64,000 nucleotides of DNA from Eublepharis macularius (Eukaryota > Chordata > Lepidosauria > Squamata > Eublepharidae): contig NC_072795.1 in assembly GCF_028583425.1 (NCBI RefSeq), positions 7,215,001 to 7,279,000 of the forward strand, given 5' to 3'. Of this stretch, positions 55,911 to 64,000 are shown in pieces. How positions within the stretch are numbered: the stretch's first letter is position 1; every line of letters begins with the position of its first letter. Under the pieces are notes generated by a model. The model saw only the letters and a list, made by a program, of their open reading frames with translations, was not told the origin of the DNA and did no database searches. Made by a program: the position numbers and the translations under genes.

Positions 55911-56279
55911 TCTCTTGTTCAGGTTGACTATAATATTGCTTTAAATTTGCTTGATTTGCAATAGAAACATTTATTAGTTAGATTTCACGGCTTGTTTGTT
56001 ATTGTTTCTTTATATAAGAAGTTCTGCAAATTTCCAGCCTCTGGGAGAAGTCAAGTACGGTGGGTACATACTGGCTAGCCACTGGGAATGTCTTCGGAGC
56101 CTCCCAGGTCCCAGAGCTATGTTTAACGGCTTGTTCATGAGGATTTTTTAAAGGGGGAGATGGATCTATACCCAAATGGCTTAACGTGTTGTTAAAAAAA
56201 GATAAGTTAGCCAGCCCAACTGAAGAACAACGGGAAGGGGGCAAGCTTACCAATGGATTCCCCCCCTCCTGTTTGACTT

Positions 56280-57202
56280 GCAAGGTGTGCGAGCGCTAGA
56301 GGCAAGTTGTGACATTGAGTTCACACACGGCAGGAAAAGAAATTGGTGTGACCATCATTAAGAGGGATACTTCAGTCTTCATCTCAAGAGGTGGACGATT
56401 TGGCACTACGTTAAGACCCTCAGGCTCTGTCCGGGCGGGGGACATGGTACAAGAAGTGGGAATCAAAAAGTGTACAAGCGTTTTATCTTATAACTTGTTG
56501 TCATCCATGTAAAAGGATGGTAACTGGCCAGCGACCTTTTCGCGCATGCCATGAAAACGGCAATGATCGCGCCATATAACACAAGATAACAGACACTCTG
56601 CTGAGCCTAAGCAGCAGTTTGAGACTGGGGCAAGTTGCCGCTGTCGTTAATGGGCCATTCATGACACCCCAAAGCCACGACAAGAGACTGCTTGGGTCCT
56701 TCAGTGCCATCTTTAATTTTACTCCCATTTCGACATGTGAAAAGAAAGGTGGTCACTGCAGATTTCCCAAGGCCATGGAGTCTCTCCTCACCAACAGGTC
56801 CGAATTTAGGGTCCCAGCCCTGGGTCGGAGACCTCTGGGTCTTGCTGTGACCCCCTCTGCTCGAGCATTGGGCCACAATTCCAGCTCCAAGGAATGGAGC
56901 GAGGGGAAGACACTGTGTGATAAACACCCATGGCTGTGATAGCTTTGCCATGCCCCGGGCCTCTCTCGCTGTAACTGCACTAAGTTGGTCTCACTAGTGG
57001 CTCAATCCACAGGGGAAAAGACCTAACTTGGGCAAAACCAGCCAGGGAACACAGGCTGCCTGTTTCCAGCTCATCTAGGCTTTTCTCCTCGATATACCAT
57101 GCTAGTCCAGTGGCCGGCTACTCACCGAGCTCTGGCCACAACGGATGACAAGCGAGTCTGTCACCACAGTCCACTCATTGATATCGAGTTCATGCGGCCG
57201 GC
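56280..57202 (-). other. Probable SLC12A9 3' untranslated and downstream region
   Basis: This is the sequence just 3' of the SLC12A9 stop codon on the minus strand. It holds no SINE or hAT copy that I recognise, unlike most of the window, which fits a 3' UTR. A variant poly(A) signal ATTAAA reads on the minus strand at about 56711-56716. A canonical AATAAA reads at about 55969-55974, beyond the UTR proposed here. Neither can be confirmed without transcript data. Confidence 0.4.
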
Positions 57203-58005
57203 CTACAGCTCTGTGCTGGTGACTGCATTCACCCCATGCACCAACAACGTGGGGCCCAATCCTCGGGTGAGCGCCTCCAGCTGTTCCAAGTAACGCACAT
57301 ACAGGCTAGTGTCTGCAGGGGGTCGGGGCAGGTACAGAAAACGGACGGTGGGAGCCGAGCTTTGCTGGAGGATAAGCTGATTGACCGCGCTCAGATAGTC
57401 ATCCGAGACGCAAGCAACGTTGCCAGGGAAGTTGAGGGCATTGTCGTTTGCTGCCTCCTTTCGACTGTGCCAGTGGAGGGCTACCACATTGTCCCACGGC
57501 ACTGTGTGGATATCTGCCAAGATGCGCAGGTCTTTCAGGAGTTGCCGCAACTTGTCCTCCTGGCTTCGGGGGCGGGTGCCACTCTCCACGCAGAGGAAGA
57601 GGCGCAAGCGGGCCCGGCGCCAAGCCCGCGTCATAGCCAGGACGCACGCCATCTGTAACAGGAAGAGGCTGCAGGTGTCCACGTAGCGGGCGCTGTCTGG
57701 CCGCAACAGGTTGATGGGCCAGACGTCAATGAGCGGTTGCGCCCGCCACCCCAGCTCCTGAGGCAGCTTCAGGTCGTCAAAGGAGCGTGCCAGCAGTACG
57801 TTCCGGCGCATCTTCACAGCATCCGCGATAATAGCCACGTACTCGCGGGAGGACAGTCGCTTGCGGTTGGCTGAATCCCACACCGGAGGGAAATTTAGCC
57901 AGGCCGTATCTTCGTTGCTGCTGAAGGCAGGGTGTTGGGACAGGCAGTCCTCGGATGTCCTGTTGTCATAGAACCCCAGAGCTATGGTGTTGGGCCTCAT
58001 GCCTC
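57203..58005 (-). CDS. SLC12A9: SLC12A9, last coding exon (C-terminal domain and stop)
   Basis: This exon encodes the final 266 residues or so of solute carrier family 12 member 9 (CIP1), a membrane protein of the cation-chloride cotransporter family known to interact with cotransporters. It begins after a cttacag acceptor (AG at 58007-58006). The first two bases complete a split Gly codon, and the exon then reads GMRPNTIALGFYDN, the conserved step after the transmembrane region of the family. Further family blocks are YVAIIADAVKM, DVWPINLLRP, YVDTCSLFLLQMA, RFLYLPRPPADTS and the closing GPTLLVHGVNAVTSTEL before TAG at 57205-57203. The frame is open throughout and I see no decay. No membrane segment is expected here. 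The domain is cytoplasmic and resembles the C-terminal regulatory region of the family. An antisense open frame at 57236-57658 is a shadow. Identification rests on recognising the conserved blocks; NKCC/KCC paralogues fit less well. Confidence 0.94.
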
Positions 58006-58158
58006 CTGTAAGAGAGGGGCAGAAAGCCAAGGAAGAGTTGCTGAGCAGAAGTAAATATAGGGGTTAAAACAGGCGCGTGGGTCAGCACCCCCTATACAGA
58101 CTCAAGCAAATGATTGCCTCTCAATCACCTCCTCTTCCAAACCATAGGACGCTGACTA

Positions 58159-58397
58159 TAGGGTTGCCAGCCTCCAGGTAGTGGCTGGAGATCTCCCGGA
58201 ATTACAGCTGGTCTGCAGGCCACAGAGATCAGTTCACCTGGAGAAAATGGCTACTTGGGGTGGGGGTGGGATGGACTCTATGGAATTATGCCATGCCGAG
58301 GTCCTTTCCCTCCCCAAACCCCACTTTCTCCAGGTTTCTCCAGGTTTCACCCCCCCCAGATCTCCAGGAATTTCCCAGCTTGGAGCTGGCAACCCTA
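58159..58397. mobile_element. hAT-like MITE (family E), in SLC12A9 intron
   Basis: Termini TAGGGTTGCCAGCCTCC and complement 'gctggcaacccta'. Flanks GCTGACTA (58151-58158) and GCTGACGA (58398-58405) match at 7 of 8, which assigns family E to hAT. Confidence 0.8.
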
Positions 58398-58697
58398 GCT
58401 GACGAGATTTCTCTCACAACTACGTTGAATAGATTTACAGTGCGATCCTAAGAAGTGTTACTCCAGTCTAAGCTGGAGTTCCCTCTCAAAATGTAAGTTA
58501 GTTCCTTCTCAAAATGGCTGCCATCACAAGTGGCAACACTTCTGTGTTCTGATTGGCCAGCATCCTCGGTTTATGTTTGCCAGCAGTCCCCCCATTGGCC
58601 AGAACCAAATCCCAGGATGAATGGACACCCAGCAGCTTCCCTTTCCACTCAAGAGACTCTGCTAATCCCACTGCTCCAGTTCATGCAAACATTTATT

Positions 58698-59008
58698 ACT
58701 TAGATCCAGAGGAGTGAGCCGTGTTAATCTGTAGTAGCAAAATACTAAAGAGTCCAGTAGCACCTTTAAGACAAACCAACTTTATTGTAGCGTAAGCTTT
58801 TGAGAGCCACAGCTCTCTTCGTTAGATGCATCGTCAGATGTATCTGATGAAGAGAGCTGTGGTTCTTGAAAGCTTATGCTACAATAAAGTTGGTTTGTCT
58901 TAAAGGTGCTACTGGACTCTTTACTATTTATTACTTAGTTGGTTTTTAAAGTGCTATTGGGCCCAAATCTTGCTTTCTATGAGAGACCAACACAGCTACC
59001 CACCTAAT
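58698..59008. mobile_element. Penelope-like terminal repeats: palindromic family A plus family-B fragment, intronic
   Basis: 58700-58926 is a family-A palindrome ('gtagcacctttaagacaaac' in both directions, core CTGATGAAGAGAGC, then TGAAAGC). 58930-59008 is a family-B end. Confidence 0.7.
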
Positions 59009-59091
59009 ATGATAAACTGTGCAGTCTTCTCTTGCTTTCAGCTCTTTGGGTTCATGAGAACAATCATATTTGAAACATTATATGTATACAA

Positions 59092-59325
59092 ACAGCCCAG
59101 GAGAGCCTGATCTCATCAGATCTTGGAAGCTAAGCAGGATCGGCCTTGGCTAGTAATTGGATGGGAGACCTCCAGTGAAGACCAGGGTTGCAGAGGCCGG
59201 CAATGGCAAATCACCTCTGTTAGTCTTTTGCCATGAAATCAACACTGGGTGTGTGTGTGTGTGCGCGCACATGCGCGTGCACATTAAGTTGGCTATGACT
59301 CGAGGGCAGGATTTCATTTTCCATG
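59092..59325 (+). mobile_element. 5S rRNA-derived SINE (copy 7), intronic
   Basis: 5S head 'gcctgatctcatcagatc', then 'ggttgcagaggccggcaatg', an inner (GT)n/(GC)n run and tail 'ctatgactcgagggcagg'. Confidence 0.87.
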
Positions 59326-59504
59326 TATATACACAATAAGATAAAAAGACTATCTGAAAATGGCTTTGGTACAAAAAACTTCCATTAAAAGACAGGGTGG
59401 AAAGACATGTTTTAAGCCTGGCACCTAATGTAAGGAAGCAAGTGAACCTCTCCTGGGGGTTTCATAAGAAGGGCATATATAAAGACTTTGTTGTTCAGCA
59501 CACA

Positions 59505-59690
59505 TGAAAGCTTCCTCAAGAGGAGCCAGACCGTTGGTTTGTCAAGGTCAGAGTTATCTACTCTGACCGGCAGCATCTTTCCAGGGTCTCAGGTAGAGAA
59601 AGGTCTTTCGTATCACCTGCTACACGGTGCTTTTCATCGGAGTCTCAACCTGAATGCAAGCAAATGCTCAACCACCAAGCTGTGGCCCCA
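59505..59690 (-). mobile_element. tRNA-derived SINE (family 3), intronic
   Basis: 'ggtttgtcaaggtcagagtt', 'ccagggtctcaggtagag' and a decayed head to 'accaccaagctgtggcc'. Confidence 0.65.
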
Positions 59691-60051
59691 CTTCAAGGTT
59701 GCAATGGGTGAAGTACAAACATACCAAAGTGCCTTAGATCAGGTCAGAACCGCTGACCCATCTCTTATTTTTCTTTGTTTAAAACATTTCTGTGCCTCCA
59801 CCCAAATAGCGTTCCCCGTCAAAACATTTCAACACAGAAACAGCATTTGAAATAAAGTATCTATAAAATAATTCAATAAAAACATATAAACATCCGTAAC
59901 ACCAAAATGAGGGAGAAGGGTACTAGGGGTATGTGCCCAAAAAAGTCTTCACCTGCTGGAAGACAACAATACACTGAGATAGATGAATCTCCAAATTTTC
60001 GGTGCCACAACCAAAAAGGTCCTTTCTTGGGCTGCCACGCATCTAGTCTCA

Positions 60052-60285
60052 GGGCCAAGCTACAAGTGACGCCTGACACAGGTTTGACACTTGTCAGCTT
60101 CCCTCAAGTTTTGATGGGAAATGGAGGCGTCCCGGTCTTGCAGCTTGGCTCTCTGACTGCTGTCCAATGGACTTTTCAACTGTCACTTGTCCAACATTCC
60201 GCCAAGCTGCCTACATTTCCCATCAAAACTTGAGGGAAGCTGACAAGGGTCCAACCTGTGTCAGGAGTCACTTGTAGTTTGGCCC
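60052..60285. mobile_element. Foldback element with TCA duplication (copy H3), intronic
   Basis: 234 bp, termini GGGCCAAGCTACAAGTGACG and complement; TCA at 60049-60051 and 60286-60288. Confidence 0.75.
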
Positions 60286-60677
60286 TCAGATAGCAGGGGC
60301 ACCCAACGTAGTCTCTGAAGACGACCAGAGTGGACAAGCATAGAAGGCAGTTCTTAAGATATGTTGACCCCAAGCCATATAGGCCTTTAAAAGTCATTAT
60401 CTATCTACCCCTGTTGACTCCAACTAGGAACTGTTCTACAAGATCTCCAGCAGAGAACTCTTGTCAGTTCTGCTTCGCTTTTTTAAATTGGAGAGGAAAT
60501 CTGGAATGGTCTGTGGCGGCTCCAGCACAGAGCTGTGGACCTTCCTCTCCCAAGGAAGACCGGGACAAGATTGCAGACTGAGGAATTTACGGGTTTGCAC
60601 CCCTGCAAAGCAGCCAGGGTGCAAATGCCCTGGCTCCCCCCCTCCCTAAAGTCTAGGGCCCAGATAGGATTACTCAC

Positions 60678-60824
60678 CCAGGCCAGAGATGAAGAGGAGC
60701 TGCTGGGTGCCGTGCCGTACAGAGTCGGACAGGGTCAGGTTGACGAAAGCCTTGATGTTCAGCCTGTCCACGAGCTGCAGCCATGAGTCGGACTGGGCTG
60801 GGAGGGGGTCGGCAGGCAGGGAGT
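60678..60824 (-). CDS. SLC12A9: SLC12A9, penultimate coding exon
   Basis: This 147-nt internal exon has a ctttcag acceptor (AG at 60826-60825) and a G|gtgagt donor (GT at 60677-60676). It enters with the last two bases of an Asp codon and leaves with the first base of a Gly codon, so both joins keep frame with its neighbours. The translation contains SWLQLVDRLNIKAFVNLTLS and SVRHGTQQLLFISGL. The AFVxLTLxxSVRxGxQxLLxISGLG block is typical of SLC12A9 and the wider SLC12 C-terminal domain. The intron to the last exon is 2,672 nt and that to the upstream exon 2,650 nt; both are repeat-rich. No open reading frame of any size marks this exon, so it would be missed by ORF calling alone. Confidence 0.93.
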
Positions 60825-60957
60825 CTGAAAGCATGTGGATAGTGTTAGCCGTTTGGAAGGAGGGAAGGCAAGGATTATGTGAAATCTAGGAACCCTGGTA
60901 AAATATCATTTGTGGGTGAGTCTCTTGGGGACTGACAAGCAACTAGGAGGTGATACA

Positions 60958-61175
60958 GCCTGGTGCAGGGGTTACAGGGCTTGGACTAGGATCTGGGAGA
61001 TCCAGGTTCGAATCCTCACTCAGCCATGGAAGCTTGCTGGGTGACCTTGAGCCAGTCACATACTCAACCTAGCCTCCCTCACAGGGCTGTTGTGAGGATA
61101 AAAGGCAGATTGTTGTAGGTGGCTGCATCCCCGGTTGGGAGAGAAGTGGGGTATAAATGAAGTAAACAAAGATGA
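60958..61175 (+). mobile_element. tRNA-derived SINE (family 2), intronic
   Basis: 'gatccaggttcgaatcctca' B-box, 'ggaagcttgctgggtgacct', and 'gagagaagtggggtataaat'. Confidence 0.75.
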
Positions 61176-61179
61176 GAGG

Positions 61180-62390
61180 GCTTCATCTGGTCTGACCCAG
61201 CCCCACCACCCACTTTCAACAAGAACGGTGTTTTGTGGGATAAGGCAATCAGTACATACCAGTATGGACTCACAGAAATTTGTGCTTGTGGCTTTTGGTA
61301 ACACTTTGTCCCCATCACTCTCACGTTTGTGTGCATGCACACACACAAATCTATACAACTCAACTTTTCAGACAAACTGCTCACACATTCCCACGGCGTA
61401 CGAATAGAACAACTTGTAGATATTGCTGCCATCGTCCTTCTCTGCTGCATCCCCTCCTCACCAACAGCACCACCTGTTGGAATGTTTATAAGCATTCCGT
61501 AACTTCAGCAGCACAGTCAGTGGCCAGGGAGGGCACATTTCCATCTACTGTCGTTCGGAGTTGCACAAACATTCGCCCCAGACGTCTCAGACTGCAGCAT
61601 GGTTCTCATTCTCTTTTGTTACATTTATCTGATTGGCAAAACCATTATTTTCCTGCAAGCCTATTTAAAGATCTGCACAGAGAGTTCTGTGCTACGACAT
61701 CGGCCTTGCGCTTTGTCATACCCGCAAAAACTCCCGACACCAATTTCCCCAATGTGAGCTGTGAAACTGCTTCCAAAATTGTGATTTGTGGTCAACAGCC
61801 CGTTTGCAAAGAGGTTTCATAACTAGTACCCCGACCTCTGTGCAGAAGGCCTCACATGGACACAGCCCTTGCTGCTAACCTGCCAATGCCTGCTATCTGC
61901 ACAATCGCTTAGATTTGATCTTTTTCTTTCTCTCTCTTTTTGGTGTGGTTGAAAAATGAAATTAACAGTCCCCCTCCCGGTACTTCCCCCCCCCTTTTGG
62001 AAAAAAATCCATTAGTCACCATGGAAACCCGAACGGCTCCAGGAGGGGCCCCATTTGAGGGCTTCACAAAAGCCGCTAAGAAATCAATTTGGAGTACAAA
62101 GGACAGGAGTTAGGCAAAAAGCGAACAACTGTGCATGCCGCACACACCCCTGAGTGTCTGCGGACGCATCTGGTTGGAGCACAGAACATACGCGCTTGCA
62201 ACTGGTGAGTATATGAGCATGTTTACTGTGAAGTCTTCTGGGCAAACAGGGCCTGAGCAAATGAAGGCCTGGCTCAGGACCGACTGGCCAGTTTCAACAA
62301 CAGCCTCAACTCCCAAAGGACACGAACTGATGTGCAATGTCCGTGTCCAGAGATGACAACAACCAATTTGTCCAAACCTCGGCAGCTCAT
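61180..62390. other. SLC12A9 intron, no exon seen; candidate conserved block
   Basis: No exon, ncRNA or repeat family recognised. 61960-62110 ('gtcaccatggaaacccg', 'tcaatttggagtacaaagg') is repeat-free and could be conserved. Confidence 0.4.
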
Positions 62391-62391
62391 G

Positions 62392-62668
62392 AGAGGGAGG
62401 GCAGGAAGGGTTACATCAGTGCTTAGTTTTCGTGGCCCTTTCTTATGTGCCCAGGGTAAGGCCGATCGCCACCTTGGGGTCAGGTAGCAATTTTCCCCAG
62501 GCCAGTTTGGCTAAGGATCCTGATTGTGTTTTGCCATCTTCTGGGCATGGAGCAGGGGTCACTGGGTGTGTGTATGGTAGTGGAGAGGTAGTTGTCAATT
62601 CCTTACATTGTGCAGGGGGTTGGACTAGATGACCCTGGAGGTCCCTTCAAACCCTATGATTCTAAAAC
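62392..62668 (+). mobile_element. CR1 LINE 3' end, intronic
   Basis: From 'gggcaggaagggttacatca' through 'gttttgccatcttctgggca' to 'aaaccctatgattctaaaac'. Confidence 0.85.
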
Positions 62669-62814
62669 AGAAGTTGTAACATGGAAGGCAAAGCAGTTCC
62701 TAGGCTTTGGATGCTCACCACCGTAGCAGCCATCTCCACAAATGGACCCCTACCAGACAGAGGAACTGCTTTTCATAGGTAATACAACAGAAGTGTGTAG
62801 AAGCTGCAGTGCCA

Positions 62815-62995
62815 CACTGAACACACAAAGCTGCCTTCTACTGCATCAGCTCCTTGATCTATCAAAGTCAGTCTGGTCTCCTCTAATGGGTAGCAGCTCT
62901 TCGGGGTCTCAAGAGGAAGTCTATCACATCACTTCCTACTTGTTCCTGGAGACAGCAGGGACCGAACTCATGAACTTGGCAGACGCTCTGTTCTC
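62815..62995 (-). mobile_element. tRNA-derived SINE (family 3), intronic
   Basis: 'acaaagctgccttctactgc' to the head side near 'cagacgctctgttctcgagc'. Confidence 0.65.
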
Positions 62996-63018
62996 GAGCC
63001 ATGAACACTGCCAATGAC

Positions 63019-63286
63019 CCAATAACATTAATAATAACAACATTCGATTTATATACCGCCCTTCAGGACAACTTAATGCCCACTCAGAGCGGTTTACAAA
63101 GTATGCCATTATTATCCCCACAACAAAACACCCTGTGAGGTGGGTGAGGCTGAGAGAGCTCCAGAGAGCTGTGACTAGCCCAAGGTCACCCAGCTGGCTT
63201 CAACTGGAGGAGCGGGGAATCAAACCCGGCTCTCCAGATTAGAGTCCCGAGCTCTTAACCACTACACCAAACTGGCTCTCTGGAAC
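63019..63286 (-). mobile_element. tRNA-derived SINE (family 1), intronic
   Basis: Complete copy, 'cattcgatttatataccgcc' to 'cactacaccaaactggctct'. Confidence 0.9.
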
Positions 63287-63474
63287 CTGGATTAAATTTC
63301 CAGGCATCAAGAGGACAGCTAAGTAACTAATGCAGTGGGCTTACTTCGGGAAAAAAATTTGTGCGAGGGTGTCACCGTTTGGGTACCTGAACACAGACCC
63401 CCGGATAAGGCAGCGTATAAGATTTGTACATAATAACGAACGCACCAATTTCCCTCCCTCTGCCCCCCCCTTAC

Positions 63475-63649
63475 CTAAATCATCCAGCTCAACATGACCA
63501 AGCACGTACAAGCCGCTTTTCTTCAGGTCGTTAATGAAGCTGATGAGCTGCAGAGAAGTTCGTGGATTCCGCACCATCAACAGCACCTGCGGCCGCCAAA
63601 ACTTGACGTGTTCTTTGCGGATGTCCAGCATCAGCAGGTATTTCCGGAC
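63475..63649 (-). CDS. SLC12A9: SLC12A9, antepenultimate coding exon
   Basis: This 175-nt exon starts after a pyrimidine-rich cctcccag acceptor (AG at 63651-63650) in phase 0. It ends TTAG|gtaagg (GT at 63474-63473) in phase 1, matching the next exon. It encodes 58 whole codons from [20 protein letters not shown] to [12 protein letters not shown]. The [20 protein letters not shown] block marks the start of the cytoplasmic tail of SLC12A9 after its last membrane helix. The ATG at 63688 upstream in the same frame lies in intron sequence and is not a start. The preceding exon is outside the window; none is seen between 63652 and 64000. Confidence 0.93.
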
Positions 63650-63934
63650 CTGGGAGGGGGGAAGCATAAGGGAAGCTGTGTTTGCCAACCAGAGAGACCG
63701 AGGCAGCGCATGAGGTAGGTGGGTGAGTGAGAGAATCCAGTCCTCGAAAGCTCGACAGCTTAGAAGGTGGACGGAGGGATTCCCTCGCTTGGGGCAACGG
63801 GAACTCGACGCTCATTTCTGCTTGCAACTCAGAGGCAATCGCCGAGAGTAAAGAGCAAAACTATGACCAACAGGAGTGAAAACACGGATGAGAACTGAGA
63901 GCCAAAACACACGAGAAGAAATACCTAGGTTCAG

Positions 63935-64000
63935 CACGTGTTCTCTTACCTCAAGGTTTGCCGGGATCTGTAGGCGTCCTGGAAGCTTAAAGTTTAGCAT
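63935..64000. mobile_element. Possible diverged foldback fragment at window edge
   Basis: 'ctgtaggcgtcctgg' and the preceding 'cctcaag' block match the interior of the 202-bp foldback family. The copy would continue past the window. Confidence 0.35.

Noticed and set aside
57236-57658. Plus-strand open frame of 140 codons
   Set aside because: Antisense shadow of the SLC12A9 last exon, which has conserved residues.
63812-64000. Minus-strand open frame upstream of SLC12A9 exons, possible further exon with a gtaagag donor-like end
   Set aside because: The sequence at 63935-64000 resembles the interior of the foldback family, and the peptide does not match the SLC12A9 residues expected before VRKYLL.

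Overview
This is vertebrate nuclear DNA, very probably from a squamate reptile (lizard or snake; a gecko is possible but not shown). The repeats point there: BovB/RTE LINE 3' ends, a 5S-rRNA-derived SINE that shares the BovB tail, CR1 3' ends, an L2-like LINE, an L1 tail, several tRNA-derived SINE families, Penelope-like elements and many short non-autonomous hAT and Harbinger-like elements. There is no prokaryotic gene organisation.

The only host gene I can support is SLC12A9 on the minus strand, at the right end. Three consecutive 3'-terminal coding exons lie at 63649-63475, 60824-60678 and 58005-57203. They have canonical splice sites, compatible phases and an intact frame ending in TAG. 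Together they encode most of the cytoplasmic C-terminal domain. The membrane-spanning exons lie beyond position 64000. The two introns (about 2.7 kb each) carry SINE, Penelope-like, hAT and foldback insertions.

Region by region: 1-57 kb has no recognisable protein-coding exon of the host. It is a dense mosaic of repeats, separated by repeat-poor patches that look like conserved non-coding DNA (around 2.4-2.6, 10.2-10.4, 13.9-14.0, 30.0-30.2, 41.3-41.5 and 46.1-46.9 kb). Transposon layers can be ordered by nesting. BovB, hAT and SINE copies sit inside older elements, and one locus (44.6-45.9 kb) is four layers deep. Many hAT copies keep exact or near-exact 8-bp target duplications, and a foldback family has 3-bp TNA duplications.

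The most interesting theme is a set of abundant palindromic repeats. I connect them to Penelope-like retroelements because two copies (36.2-37.4 and 39.7-40.1 kb) run straight into decayed C-terminal coding sequence with a GIY-YIG-type motif. Three families of these terminal repeats carry a hammerhead-ribozyme-like core (CTGANGA, a covarying 5-bp stem, GAAA). At 29.3-29.6 kb the core is amplified into a tandem array with a 41-nt period. Other points are a near-perfect hairpin of about 73 bp in a hAT element, a CpG-rich foldback at 37.4 kb, and a 36/39-bp minisatellite that appears to have grown from a 5S-SINE tail at 47.1 kb. Repeat boundaries without quoted target duplications are good to about 10-20 bases.
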